Assembly (NCBI RefSeq): GCF_029784135.1
Contig: NC_073746.1
Location: 67,024,763-67,088,762 of the forward strand
Reading direction: 5' to 3'
Source: Toxorhynchites rutilus septentrionalis
Taxonomy: Eukaryota > Arthropoda > Insecta > Diptera > Culicidae
Length of the DNA: 64,000 bases
Notes under the pieces: generated by a model
The model's input: the letters and a program-made list of their open reading frames with translations, nothing else
What the model was told of the DNA's origin: nothing
The model's database searches: none
Part shown: piece by piece, positions 1 through 11,494 of the stretch
How the letters are laid out: the number at the start of each line of letters is the position of its first letter
Numbering within the stretch: the stretch's first letter is position 1
Made by a program: the position numbers and the translations under genes

Positions 1-1209
1 TGACGTCAATATGCGTGAATCACTTTCTGAAATTCTTGTTATGTCCGCTTGCTGTGGCACTTTTCCAATACGATTATGTGGATTTTCTCCAATATTTCTG
101 ATATACTAATTGTTTCGTGTTTTGGCAGCTACTGTTTTCTATCTTCAAATTAGTTAAGTTACGTTAAGATCTGTAAGGTTGATGTTTTAAACCATTCTTC
201 TAATATTTCACCACTAAATACCCCTGTCAATGCCTCTTGTATCTCTGGGAAGATCCTATGTCACATATCTTCGAAAATGACTAAGAAACATTCAAATGAA
301 CGCAATGTGATGATTTCCAGCACAAGGAATGGTAGGAAACTTGTTGAAGGATATCTAAATGAAAGTATATCAACGATAAGGATAATGAAAATGAAAATAG
401 CATGATCATGATGAATTAAACATGTTCTGCTCATATTCGTTCAGATCACTGGAAAAAGAGAGAACACACCACACATGAAATATCAATGCTATTTCGAGGA
501 AAAAGAGGGCTCAACCAGCCGATGTCTCGACCAATCGCCGAATACTAAAGTGGCTTATTTGCAAACCAAAAACCAAAAACCCATCCTAGCAACACGCACA
601 AATGATGGGTCTAATCTTGCACCAAACGAGTGACACTTGGGCTTCAAACCTGTTTTGGTGTTCGGAACACAGCCAACTCTCAAAACTCTTCCGACTTTTC
701 CGGAACCAGTCGGACAACGCGGGAGAAGCTGATGCAAAAGGTTCACCTTTGATATTTTTTGTTACACATTATATTGGCCTGATTGACCGTGAATTGCTAG
801 CGGGTGTGAGATTACCGTGTGTCTGGGCGGTTTTTCAGAGCGCGACGCACAGGAGAAAGGTCAAACTGGTCCGATCAGATATAGTTCGACCGGAGGCTGC
901 CAAGCACGGCACATTATGAGATTATTTAAATGATGACATTAGTTCTTTGAAGAAATGAGAAAAAAAGAAACCGGCTCCGGTCACATTTTGGAAGCGATCT
1001 CAATGTGAATAAAAGCAGATGGCGGTGATTTAGTATGCGGAATACCGAGGTTAGCTATATTTAGAAGGAAGGCGGCTGCTGGCACTGGTCAATATCGTAC
1101 TTTCCGAAGTTCGGCTCTCAGAGGTGATAAAATGGAAATGAATTTCAATGCAAAATATGCCATTTTCGACAGGGGTGCGTTTCAACCCGAATTGAGGGGA
1201 TATCGAATA
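1..1209. other. Left flank, no gene recognised
   Basis: Short open frames near 555-919 overlap on both strands and have no recognisable domain, signal peptide or splice context. No terminal repeats were found. The stretch ends at the TA target site of ITmD37E copy A. Confidence 0.4.
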
Positions 1210-2507
1210 AAGGGTGTGTCACATCAAATTGCATCACGGAAAAAACGCTGTAGAAATTTAATTTTTAGGAATTATATCTTCAGCTTTCGCTCATAATCAG
1301 ATAAGAGTGTACAGATCACGTTGGCCATGCTTCACTGTCAATTTTTCGTAAATTTGGAAAAATATCGTCGAACGAAAAAGAGCGTCGTGAATTAATCCTG
1401 TGCACTCATTTCGAGAATCCGGAGTTGTCACATCGGGACATCGGTAAGATGCTGGGAATCGTCCAATCCACGGTCAGCAGAGTACTAAAACGATACTTCG
1501 AGAACCTAACCATCGACCGGAAGGTGAAGAACGGCAAAAATGGATGCTCCGTCAGTGAAAAAGATCACAAGCGCGTAGTTAAGCAGTTTAGACGTGATCC
1601 GAGAAGTTCGGTCCGGGATGTCGCCAATAAGCTGAATTTGTCAAGTTCATTCGTCCAGCGGACCAAGCAGCGGGAGGGTCTGCGTACATACAAGGTTCAG
1701 AAGGCTCCTAACCGCGACGAAAGGCAAAACATGGTGGGGAAGACGCGAGCCCGGAAGCTGTACACCGAAATGCTGACGAAGCCGCATTGCCTGGTAACGG
1801 ATGACGAAACCTACGTCAAAGCGGACTTTCGTCAGCTACCGGGCCTGTTGTTCTTCTCCGCAGAGGACAAATTCAGCGTTCCGAAGGAGATTCGCAAGCA
1901 GAAACTATTCAAGTTTGCCAGAAAGTACATGGTGTGGCAAGCGATCTGCTCTTGCGGAAAGCGGAGCGCCCCCCTTCGTGATGACCGGCACGGTAAACGG
2001 GCAGGTTTACCTTAAGGAGTGCCTACAGAAGCGCTTACTACCACTATTGAAGCAGCACGAGGGTCCGACCATCTTCTGGCCAGATCTCGCTTCGTGCCAC
2101 TATTCAAAGGACGTGTTGGAGTGGTACGAAGCCAACGGGATCACCTTCGTGCCAAAGGAAATGAACCCGCCCAACGCGCCGGAGCTTCGCCCAATAGAGA
2201 AATATTGGGCGATTATGAAGCAGGCCCTCCGGAAGAACCCAAAAGTTGTCAAATCGGAGGTGGACTTCAAGAGAAAATGGATTTCTGTTCAAAAAAACTG
2301 CAACCTGACGTTGTACAGAACCTTATGGATGGGGTAAAGAGGAAGATGCGAGCATACGGGCTTGGGCTCGAAGTATGAATAAAAAGAAAATGCCAAAAGT
2401 TGTTTAATAGTTTTTATTTTACTGTCTAAAATTTTCAAAAGGATCGGTCAACTGGGCGAATTTCTACAGCGTTTTTACCGTGATGCAATTTGATGTGACA
2501 CACCCTT
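1210..2507 (+). mobile_element. ITmD37E-type DNA transposon, copy A
   Basis: This is a 1298-bp element flanked by TA at 1208-1209 and 2508-2509, the target duplication expected of IS630-Tc1-mariner transposons. Both ends begin AAGGGTGTGTCACATCAAAT and the inverted repeats run about 49 bp with one mismatch. It is the same length and layout as copy B and close to copies C and D, so the boundaries are firm. The transposase inside is broken (separate entry). Confidence 0.95.
1362..2378 (+). pseudogene. Broken ITmD37E transposase (copy A)
   Basis: This is the relic of a 338-residue cut-and-paste transposase whose intact form is copy B. Three lesions are visible. The start codon is ATA instead of ATG at 1362. 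There is one extra C in a C run near 1970, where copy C has five and this copy six, so the reading frame shifts before the second catalytic Asp. Finally, an A run near 2291-2297 has seven A instead of the eight in copy B, which shifts the last 27 or so codons. The N-terminal helix-turn-helix region and the catalytic Asp, Asp and Glu codons are otherwise present. The longest surviving frames are 1425-2015 and 1801-2337. It cannot make an active enzyme as it stands. Confidence 0.93.
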
Positions 2508-4009
2508 TAACTATCTCGTGTTCACTTCTGATCGAACTAGATCACTGCCTAGGCTGAACGTCTGTATTCAACTGTTCGTTGTTGACTTTTAGATCGAAAA
2601 TTGAGAGTATTGGCCATATCCAAACGATCGGAGGCTACTTGAGATCCTGTTAGTGGCTGCCCTACCCTTAACGGTTCAATATTCTTCGTCCAGTTGATGC
2701 GTTTGTTCCCATGGCGTTTCGTACAGTGAACTCAAACAGTTTAACGCTGTTCATTTATCAGGATCAATGATATAATGATTCCAATCGTCAATCGAGACCG
2801 TTCACAGGAAGCATATTCCTATATGAGTACAAATGAATGAGCGACATTTTGAATTGTCATTCGTCTCGTCAGTCGACCATCAATTATAATTATGTAAATG
2901 AAAATTTATCATATCCCTCGCATAAATGTTTCCATATTGGGTAAGAGAATCATAATGCACTAAAACTTGTTTGGCGTATTTTTTTGCATTCCAGAAAGCC
3001 GGCTCAGAATGCCATTGAGTGAAACTTCAGTTCTTGGAAGATCAGTCTTCCATACGTGTATTAGTATTAATAATTGACAAGGTGTGACAAGGTGTATCTT
3101 TCAATGCATGTTTTGTCAATAAATTAGGTGATTTCACAACAGGATAACTTGTTTGATCGAGATGGAAGGTTAAAGGCTATATTTGGTATTTATGGAGATA
3201 TTTCAATAATAACATCAATAACATCGATTGAGATGAAATCCGAAATCAAGCCTAATCTTGTATCTGTTAATGCAAGTTTCGTTAATAAATTAAATGATTT
3301 TCATTATGTTTCATTATGGAATTCCAGACCTATTACCTTTTAAATGCCCTCATAGGAAATTTGTCTTTCGTTTCGACTGTTTTACAGTCTTAAAACAACA
3401 TTCGCTGAATTATCTGCAAATCTCTTATGAGAATGCTTATGAGATGTGTATGTTTAGATGAATACCGAGTTGGCAAACGTACATTTCCTCGAATGGTGGT
3501 CACCAGAATGATAATGACATTCAGAAACGTCGAACAAAATGGAAGAGAATTTTTTCAGACTGCGCAAAATCCTCCAATAGAATATATGTACCTGAAAAAA
3601 TCTAACCCTTAGAAAATCTAGCTTGTGGGTAGCAAATTTACAGCATAAATATAATCTTAACAATTATCAATACCGTTAGCGAAGAGGAGACATTTAAAAG
3701 GTTTTGTCCAGAAATTTCATTTCAATGTCTTTCACTTGTTATGAAAAGAATTGATAATCAGACAGGTGATCTGAAAACGACATATCAATTCAAAGCAAAT
3801 TATTGTTTTTTAATAGAATGCTACACTTCCATGAGATTTGAATCTTGAAAGCTGATGTTTTTACATAACATTTCCAAAAATCGGAGAGGTGTTGTTTTCT
3901 TTTTTGAGTTATGATTTTTTAAATTTGGTTGAGCGGATGCGTTGAAAGGAAAATTTCCGTATTTGGTCCGATAATGATCCACATGCAGTACAAGAGCTAC
4001 CAATGCGTC
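2508..4009. other. Interval without recognised gene
   Basis: AT-rich sequence. The small frames at 3128-3343 and 3427-3663 are short, overlap on opposite strands and match no family I know. No terminal repeats or SINE-like boxes were seen. Confidence 0.35.
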
Positions 4010-4268
4010 CCAACAAATGTACCGTTTGGTTTGGGGTCGAGAGGAATCATTGGTCCGTATATCTGTGAAGAAGAAGTTGAGAACAACATTACTGTCAATG
4101 GTGATCGTTTTGTGGGAATATGTCAAATATCTGGTTTATGCCGATAAACCAGCATCGATTCAAGCACTAGAAGACAACATCACACGTGTTATCGGTGAGG
4201 TACTAGCCGATATCCTCGAAATAGTAACTCAAAATTAAACTCCATGCATGGATCACCTAAAACGTAGT
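4010..4268 (+). pseudogene. Remnant of a Tc1/IS630-type DDE transposase, C-terminal part
   Basis: Two blocks lie in adjacent frames. The first contains GIIGPYICEEE followed by ITVNGDRFVGI, and the second contains LWEYVKYLVYADKPASIQAL and ends ...LEIVTQN. In a widespread insect transposase family these blocks are the strand before the second catalytic Asp (IIGPYF...VTVNGERY) and the segment after the last catalytic residue (LWGYVKSLVYADKPATIQAL). The intervening stretch of about 60 codons, which holds the second and third catalytic residues, is missing. This is therefore a deleted, dead copy. A possible N-terminal piece of the same family lies at 26064-26165. The family assignment rests on remembered motifs. 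Confidence 0.7.
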
Positions 4269-4366
4269 TGTTCCCAACATTTACATGAAATAATCTTTAG
4301 AAAATAAATGGGAAGGATTGGCAGATTCAATAAAATCACAGTTTAGGTCAACAATTTTCGGTACTA

Positions 4367-6614
4367 CAGGTTGGACTCGATTATATACAGACTCGATTAT
4401 ATGTGATTTGATTATATACAATTTTGGATTATATACAGTTTGAATATATTTTTTTATAATTTTGAAATATGACTTATTTCATGCAAAAATGTTACCTTTT
4501 AACGTTAAGGTGAAATTTAAGTGGCTTTTATATGTACAGTGTGGTCAAAATCGTGATTTTTGAAGACGTTGCTTGAATTTTCACCAGGAATTGTTTATAT
4601 CGATTTGGAAGCGAAAGTAAGATAGATAGAAGTTGGGTGTCAAAGAACAAATTGTAGAGCGGTTAGTAAACTTCAATTTAATTGATAGAAACAATCAAGT
4701 TCAATATGAATTTTTAGAATAATAACACATTAAAAATTACCAACCTTGAAGTTTTTCACTTCCAAAATGTTATTTAAATCTACTAATTTAGATGTTTTAT
4801 AACTATATCCTGTACTGAATTTTTTCATCTTTCTCATGGAAGTACTTTTTAATGAAGAGCCAATTTAAGGCAACAGAGTTCGAAACAAACAGAAAGTTCT
4901 ATAACTCTGTCATTTTTGAAATTCGATCATATGCGTAGAACGATTTTTTTCATCAAATATGATCCTCTATCACCTCCCGAATGAATTCGGACTTTTTATA
5001 TGAGAAAGGTATTTTACGACTTTAAGGGGGTGAATCCAAAATTAAATTCTTCTTTCATATTCAAAAAACGAAAAAAAATATGCGTAAAAACGATTAAAAA
5101 ATTTTGTTTTTGACTCGATTTTCAACAGGACTCGATTATAAACAGTGAAAATAAATCAGAGGCTGTATATCAGGGCCCGAAATCTTCGAAGGTGAAAAAG
5201 GAGACCGGCCTTACTCTCAGTAGCTTCGTTTCGACTAGATCTGCTTCGACAGTCGCCGCCAACAAAAAGTGACTTGACTAGGAAATGAATTGACTAGCGT
5301 TGACTAGCGAAGATGACTGGTGAACTAGTCCAGTCAGTGGTTATTTTAACTGACTCGACTAATGGATACAAATCTGCCTCTCCATTCAACTGACTTCAAT
5401 CTACACTTCCATTACCCCCTGACACTAATTTTATACCCGCGTACGCAATCTTATTTTATGTCCATATAAAGAGAAACGAAAACTTGATTTCTGATGCAAA
5501 AAAGTAGTTACCCCATCAATGGACGGTTTATTGTCTACCCATCGTGAACTCAAACCAACGAACTTAGACATTTATTAAGTATGCTATAAAGGTCCTCGCG
5601 TTAGTATTAGTAAATAGCGAGCAAAATAGCGCACACACACTGCACGCTATTTTATACGTGTGAGTAATTTTCGTGTACGATACAAAAAAAAATTAGCTCA
5701 CCTGTAGCGTATATCAAACCACGTTGAACTCAAACATCGATGCATGTACACTAGGGTGCCAATGAAAATGGTCATCTCGAGTTTCAAAAAGTTACCCCAT
5801 AAAAAATGTTCACCACCTCGAAAAAACACCCTATGCAAAATATCAGCTCAATCGGACTTAAGGGAGAGTAGCGCAAAGCGATCAAAGTTTGAGTTTTTTG
5901 AAAATCGAAAAATCACCCAAGGGGAAAAAAAATCGGGGAAATAGGGGTCTTCGAAAAAAAAAATTTGATTCCAAATGTCTTAAAATGGCATGGCAACGTC
6001 GAGATCTAGTGTCGTCTCGAATATTTTTTTTTTATCAAAAATCGGCACTCTGGGAGTTTTTTTCGTCATGCGAAACGAAAAGTATGGTTTAGGGTGCTAA
6101 TAAAAATAGTTATCTCGATTTTTCATTCGGAACTTGCTACGAAATGTTGATTTGCACAATAATATACCTGTGCAAAATATTAGCTCATTTGAACTTCATT
6201 TACTGGTGTCACAAACGTTAAAACTTGAGTTTTTTTAAAAACGAAGAAATCACCGAAAATCGAGGTTTTGAAAAAAATTGTTGGATGCCAAATGTCTCAA
6301 AATTGCATTACTTGTCGAGATTAACAGTTATCTGGAAACAAAATTTTTTGTCAAAAAAAAGTTTTTTTTGGCACTTGGTCGTTTATCCGTCTGAAAAATT
6401 GATTTTGAAATGAAATGATATAGTCGAGTCGATAGAGGGAGATAGTGACTGAACGCCCGACTGACTGTTTTATCGTTTTGGCGGAGAAACTGTGTGAAGA
6501 AGCCAAAAGTCATTTCCGACTGAATACGGATATAGTCAGTCAGATTGTTAGCAGACTATCCTCAGTTGACTATGATTGTGCCGAGCCCTGCTGTATATAA
6601 TCGAATCCATGCTG
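4367..6614. mobile_element. TA-flanked TIR element split by a nested hAT-like insertion
   Basis: The ends are CAGGTTGGACTCGATTATAT on the left and, on the other strand, CAGCATGGATTCGATTATAT on the right. Each is bordered by TA (4365-4366 and 6615-6616). The left end carries several GATTATATACA repeats. Without the nested 5171-6590 element and one copy of its target duplication, about 820 bp remain, and no coding frame is recognisable. The TA target and CAG-type ends suggest a non-autonomous Tc1/mariner-related element. Confidence 0.65.
5171..6590. mobile_element. hAT-like non-autonomous element with 8-bp target duplication
   Basis: The element starts CAGGGCCCG and ends CGAGCCCTG, and is flanked by identical 8-bp copies of CTGTATAT at 5163-5170 and 6591-6598. 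The 8-bp duplication and CAGGG-type ends are hallmarks of hAT elements. The left end, within the first 220 bp, and the right end, within the last 180 bp, are rich in GACT/AGTC motifs (for example TAGTCAGTCAG), like subterminal transposase-binding repeats. No hAT transposase is encoded. The middle contains AT-rich repeats starting GGGTGCCAATGAAAATGG. A second copy of the right end lies at 61371-61472. Confidence 0.8.
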
Positions 6615-6899
6615 TATATATTTCAATTAGTAGTATGAAAATATATTACTTTTTTGAAAAAATTGGATTTTAGTTTTTTTAATTATTGATTGAGTCCGGT
6701 ATATTTTTTCATATTTATATTTTCTGGAAAGCTTAGGTTTTTTACATAATTTTCCCAAAATCTGAGAGGTGTTATTTTTTGTTTTGAGTTATTATTTTGC
6801 AAATTTAACATGTTTTAAGTCTTTGTTCAATATTCCTATGTGACTAGAATAGAACTATGCGACTAGAATTTTATATTCCCGCAAGTATGAAATGAAAAT

Positions 6900-7350
6900 A
6901 AATTAAATGAAATAAGGTTAGCTTACTGTCTTCAATTTGATATATCAATCATCTAAATCGGTTCAGTGGTCCAAAAGTTATGAATTTTAGAAAAAAGTCT
7001 TTTTTGGGGAAAAGGTATGAAAAAGTGGTCCAAGTCAGTCATTTTTGGAAAATGGTGGAAAAAATTGATTTTTCGGACCACGCTAAAAAGGTAATCGGCA
7101 TCCTAATGAAATAACTAAAAAAATACGGGTCTAATGTTTAGCAATGAAGAATAAAATTACCACTTTTGACGAAAATCTGAGAACCACTATATCGATTTGG
7201 CATGGAATGGCTGCATATGTATAAAGTGTCGGAGAAAACATTAAGATTACTGACCAAGCAAAAAAAAAGTGACAAAACTTGGAGAAAAAATGTTCCAATC
7301 CAGTGCCATTTATAATAATTTATTTGCATTGTTAAAACAATAGTCATTCA
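6900..7350. repeat. Diverged dispersed repeat (GGGTCTAATGTT family)
   Basis: The text around 6950-7210 (GTTATGAATTTT, TTGATTTTTCGGACCA, CGGGTCTAATGTTTAGCAAT, GAAAATCTGAGAACCA) recurs with mismatches at about 56500-56720 and partly at 60060-60540. It is non-coding and AT-rich. The ends could not be fixed. Confidence 0.6.
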
Positions 7351-7557
7351 TTGAAACATGCGCTTTAAGTATATTTAACAACTAAAATGACGCAACAAAA
7401 TTTAGGATCAGTTCCTCGTTTCCGCTGTTGCGAGTGTTGTTCCGGTTTTTTAAGAAAATTTATTGTTTCTCTGTGGTATTTTGAGTTTTTCGGATTCAGG
7501 TAAGTATTTATCATGTAAACAAGAAATATGTAAGATTTTGATTCTCGGATTTTAATA

Positions 7558-8698
7558 GGAGTACCGGTAAGTTTCTTCGTTTGTTTTTTCAAATTAATGC
7601 TTTATTCTGCAGAAATAGTTACAAATTTAATATTCAAAGTATTGCCCATCGCTAGTCACAACTTTTTCCCATCTTTTTGGAAAATCACGGATCCCTTTGC
7701 GGGAATAATCGGCCGGTTTGTCGGCTAACCACGAATCGATCCAATGTTTGACTTCATCAAAAGGCAGTAATCGGACGGAGCAATGTTTGGAGAATACGCC
7801 GGGTGAGATAGGACCTCCCATTTCAGCGTTCTCAAGTATTTTTTGACCGGTTTCGCGACATGCGGCCGAGCATTGTCATGCTGCAAAAAAACTTTATCGT
7901 GTCTTCTCTCGTATGGTGGCCGTTTATGCTTCAGTGCACGGCTCAAATGCATCAATTGTCGTCGGTAGAGGTCCCTCGTAATGGTTTCATTCGGTTTAAG
8001 CAGCTCATAGTACACCAGACCCAGCTGGTCCCACCAAATAGACAGCATAACCTTCTGGCCGTGAATATTCCGCGCGGCCGTCAATGTTGATGCATGACCG
8101 GGGTATCCATACGTTGCCTGACGTTTAGGATTGTCGTAAAGGACCCACTTTTCACCTCGTGGCTTCAATTCATACGGCATCTAATTTCCTATCTTTCGCA
8201 TCATTCCCATTGCTTTGAAGCGATCGGATATGGTTTTCCTGAGCTATTCCAAGTGTATCTGCATGTTTTTGTTGCGTTTGTGACGGATCTTGATCGAGTA
8301 AAGCCTCCAATTCTTCATCTTCAAGTTTTTTTGGTGGTCCGGAACGTTCTTTCTCTCCCAAGCCAAAATTACCACTTTTAAACCGTGCAAACCACGTCTG
8401 ACACGTTCGCTCAGTTGGAGCATGGTCATCATAAACTTCCACCAAAATACGATGACTTTCCGCAGCTTTTTTCTTCATATGAAGTAATACTCCCCGCAAA
8501 AACACTCTCTTTGATACGAAATTCAACATATTCGAAGTGGTAAAAAACTATGTTGTTTACGCTTCAACTTTTTGACATATACTGAAAAAGACGCGCAATG
8601 ACAGTAGCTTTCCAACGAATGTCTGGAAATTTGAATCATTGGAATAATAATCAAGTTACGCCATCTGTTGTAAAACCGAAGAAACATACCGGTACACC
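7558..8698 (-). mobile_element. Mariner (DD34D-type) element, internally deleted
   Basis: The outer ends GGAGTACCGGTAAGTTTCTT (left) and GGTGTACCGGTATGTTTCTT (right, other strand) form inverted repeats of about 25 bp. TA borders both ends, at 7556-7557 and 8699-8700. The element is 1141 bp and carries one transposase relic on the minus strand. The ends are sharply defined. Confidence 0.9.
7627..8529 (-). pseudogene. Mariner transposase with first catalytic Asp deleted
   Basis: This is a transposase of the Mos1/mauritiana type, which normally has about 345 residues and cuts DNA with three Asp residues (DD34D). The N-terminal helix-turn-helix part is recognisable (KKKAAESHRILVEVYDDHAP, TWFARFKSGNF). 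Later blocks include KVMLSIWWDQLGLVYYELL, VFLQHDNARPHVAKP (second Asp) and NIAPSDYCLL (third Asp), and the C-terminus ends SDGQYFEY. Next to MPYELKPR, the block that should carry the first Asp (VTGDEKW) is fused directly as GEKWVLYDNP. About 30 codons including that Asp are therefore gone, and a frameshift separates the N-terminal half. It is inactive. Confidence 0.92.
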
Positions 8699-8759
8699 TA
8701 ATAGTTGCAGTCAACGAAAAATGGGTGCACGCATAATTGCATGGAAACACGGCAGATGG

Positions 8760-9111
8760 TCATCCGTAAAATGTCTAAGGCAGGTAGCAGCCAACGCGGA
8801 ATCGTAGAGTACTTGGGATGATCCGACACTTTCGTGTTTAATGCCTTCATCCCAAAAAATTCGAAACGACTGGACGCTCAAGGAAAACGACCGAGAAGGA
8901 TGACTCTGCAGTAAAGTCAGCCTCCATGGAAGATCTCTTCAAGACCTCGAACGAGATCCGGGACGAACTGAACTTGTCCGTGAGTTCCCGGACAGATCAG
9001 TGGCGACTGGTGGAGCAGAGGCTAGGCGGTAAAAGCCCCCAGAAAGTCCCGACGAAGATGCCGAAGCATCTGAAAGCGCGGTTGAAGCTCGCGAAAGACC
9101 ACTTCGATTGA
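8760..9111 (+). pseudogene. Tc1-like transposase N-terminal fragment
   Basis: Translating this stretch over two frame changes gives a GRPRR-type linker, then MEDLFKTSNEIRDELNLSVS, RRL/WRLVEQRLGG and PKHLKARLKLAKDHFD, which stops at TGA. This order matches the two N-terminal DNA-binding helices and the linker of Tc1-family transposases (KTAPEIRAELNLS..., HRKARLEFAKKH). The catalytic domain is absent. It starts just outside the mariner's right end (8698), so it is older flanking sequence or an independent insertion. Confidence 0.65.
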
Positions 9112-10080
9112 ATCGGTACGGAGAGCACGTAACACAGCACAACACTACGAAATAACCAGTAATGACTACTGAGTTTAAACCTTTCATCTGAACCCGCCGT
9201 CATTCAAGCATTTTTATGAATCATCAAGTGCGACAGGGCAACCACAGTCAGCTATGTATGAAGCGATCACTACTTCAAATAAATGACTGAAAATGACATT
9301 CGAGGTTCGAAGTTTTCTGCTGAACGGAGCCGATGGAAACCATAGAAAACAAACATTTATTGAACAGGTAGCTCACTTGGTCACGCGTCGCTTCTGATAT
9401 GAGCTGAGCTTTCATCTGACAAATACTTTGTTATTTGAAAGATTATATGTTGAAATTTGGCTAGAATACGTACAAATGAATTCTCTATGTAGCGGGTTTT
9501 CTAAATTAAAATAAAACCAAAATGGCAACTATATGAATAATTTTTTTTATCGTAGTCGAAAAATAATTTTAGTTTATATAAAACTCATTTTTATCTGCTG
9601 AGAACAAATTTTCACCCATAGAGTCATGCGGGGCAAAGGTGCGCATTGGCCATTTTGAAGCAAACGAGCATAAAATGTCGACAACAGTGTAGTCGTTTGA
9701 TACATTATTACCAGCAGCTCACACATATAAAAAAGATACATTTCATGAAAGTGGCAAAAAGTTATGAGGCAAAAAGAGTTTTGCGATGTTTTGATCTAAT
9801 TTTTCCAGTTTTGGAGATGACGATTTACTTACCTAAAATAACTGGAAAGTTCGAAACTACACTGTCAAGGAAACCTTCATTCTATAGTAGATGATAGTGC
9901 GTATTCGTTCTTGTGAAAAAGTTCAAGAGCTTTTTTTAAAAATTCGATTAGTTCAAATATTGCTTGTGGGGCAAAGGTGTGCAGTGGCTGTGGGGTAAAA
10001 GCTCGCACTAGCGTTTTGCTCAGAAAAAAATTTATAAAATGTTTTCAACGAAATTTTTAACGGGACCCACAAGAAAAAAC

Positions 10081-10494
10081 TGATTTGAAGAAATGCACTC
10101 CAGAAATGCTCAAATGGCGGGAGGGAGTCTCGAAGTGTCGGATTGCGGCAGACCTCGGTATTTCTGAATCAACTCTGAGGAAGAGGCTCATATCAGAAAG
10201 TGATTTATAATTTGAATCTTCTTTTATTGATATTTCTACCTCTGCAGGGATGTGTCAGCGAGCACCTAGTGCGGTTCAGATAGGTATTTACGAGTGAGCA
10301 GTCTGAGGATCTGCAGGCAACTGGACAAAGTTTTCTATGGTATGACTCTCGAAGATTTACGGCACATGACGTTCGATTTTTCGAAAGCCAACAACCCCCA
10401 GCACGAATTCTACAAAGTTGCAAAACTAGCAGGAAGACATTGGGCTCCTAGTTTCATGTGGAACCACCGTCTGTCTCTTCGAACCCAACAATAG
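10081..10494 (+). pseudogene. Pogo/Tigger-type transposase N-terminus (Psq and CENP-B HTH), truncated
   Basis: Translation near 10095-10198 reads TPEMLKWREGVSKCRIAADL then GISESTLRKRL, which resembles a Psq-type helix-turn-helix. After a stretch with an intron-like shape (GTGATT near 10199 and a pyrimidine-rich tract ending CTGCAG near 10247), the frame at 10294-10494 reads LDKVFYGMTLEDLRHMTFDF ... KLAGRHWAPSFMWNHRLSLR. Insect pogo-like transposases have the same order (YGLT..DLR..AFE, AG..W...F..RH..LSLR), corresponding to the CENP-B DNA-binding domain. The frame stops at TAG and no DDE domain follows. The intron is an inference. Confidence 0.6.
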
Positions 10495-10974
10495 CGCAAC
10501 GAAGCAACAGCGTTCCAAGGCAAAGCGTCGGGGTCTTCAAAACCGAAATCCAAGATGAGGAATAATACAATTGCTCAAATATAACTCAAAATTAATTTCA
10601 AATGAAAAATGTTTTTGTTTTTACCATGCATCCAATTCAATAACGGTTATGTTTCGTTTTCGTTCATGTTTTCACAATGAACTTCAAATCAATATTGTTT
10701 TTTTTCAACAGTGAGTTTTAAATAAATCAAGTGAAGGTAACTATGTATTTAAAAAATTGATCTATTAAAATAAACATGATTTGGTGTTCCTCACGATTTA
10801 ACTCAAGCACGGAGCAACGGATTTAAACAGTCAGTATCAGGATTCATGCGTCTTAGTCTGCATCAGGTTTTTATGGCAAAAAATAAATTATATACCCCGA
10901 GTATAGATATCGTACATAAAAATAATTTCTGTGGAAACCTGAGTTTTCGAAATGATTTATATTAATATATCAAT

Positions 10975-11007
10975 TGGGAGTGGGACGAAGTTCGCCGGGT
11001 CAACTAG
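10975..11007 (+). mobile_element. Helitron 3' end fragment
   Basis: GTGGGACGAAGTTCGCCGGG followed by TCAACTAG and then T matches the 3' end seen at 38045-38078 (GTGGGACGAAGTTCGTCGGG, TCAGCTAG, T). CTAG followed by T is the usual Helitron terminus. No matching head (TCTATATAAA) was found upstream, so it is a 5'-truncated copy inside the pogo-like region. Confidence 0.6.
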
Positions 11008-11289
11008 TTTGATAATAAAAACAAATTCTTTTTCAAATGTTGGACATTTTCGGATATCTTATATTGTCAGTCTCTTCCCTCCCAAAAATTTCCACGTGGT
11101 ATGTTCGACCATAACACCCACTCTTCTCCACCCATAAAAACACAGAACACCCCCCTCCTGCCTACTGGACGGTGCCAACACTCTCTAGTAATGATGCTTC
11201 TCCCACTTCTGATGATAAAGCATTTATTGTTGGTATAAGCTATCTCAGAAGTTCAATTCAATAAGTGCGCACCTTTGGAGTACCACTAT

Positions 11290-11481
11290 GGGGCAAAGGT
11301 GCGCATTCGTCTTTTTGTATTAAAATAGGTATTTGTCCAATTGCAAACACAAATCGAGAAATGCTTGTACTACGTTTCGAAGGTAATATATATAGTTACA
11401 CTTTGATAAGCAAATAGAATTTTATATGCTTTTATTTCAAGAGTTATTGGACGACAACAGTTAGGTGCGCACCTTTGCCCC
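11290..11481. mobile_element. 192-bp MITE with GGGGCAAAGGTGCGCA ends
   Basis: A perfect 16-bp inverted repeat, GGGGCAAAGGTGCGCA at 11290-11305 and TGCGCACCTTTGCCCC at 11466-11481, encloses AT-rich non-coding DNA. The same terminal word occurs in the adjacent pogo-like remnant, so the MITE is probably its deletion derivative. No clear target duplication was seen. Confidence 0.75.
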
Positions 11482-11494
11482 CTTTGCATTACTC

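Larger units (their letters stand above)
9629..11278 (+). mobile_element. Probable pogo-like element remnant with GGGGCAAAGGTGCGCA ends
   Basis: GGGGCAAAGGTGCGCA occurs at about 9630-9645, a variant (GGGGCAAAGGTGTGCA) occurs near 9967, and the inverted form TGCGCACCTTTGG lies at 11265-11278. Between them is a pogo/Tigger-type HTH fragment (10081-10494) and a Helitron 3' end. No full DDE domain was found. Neither the exact ends nor a TA target could be fixed, so the boundaries are tentative. Confidence 0.5.
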
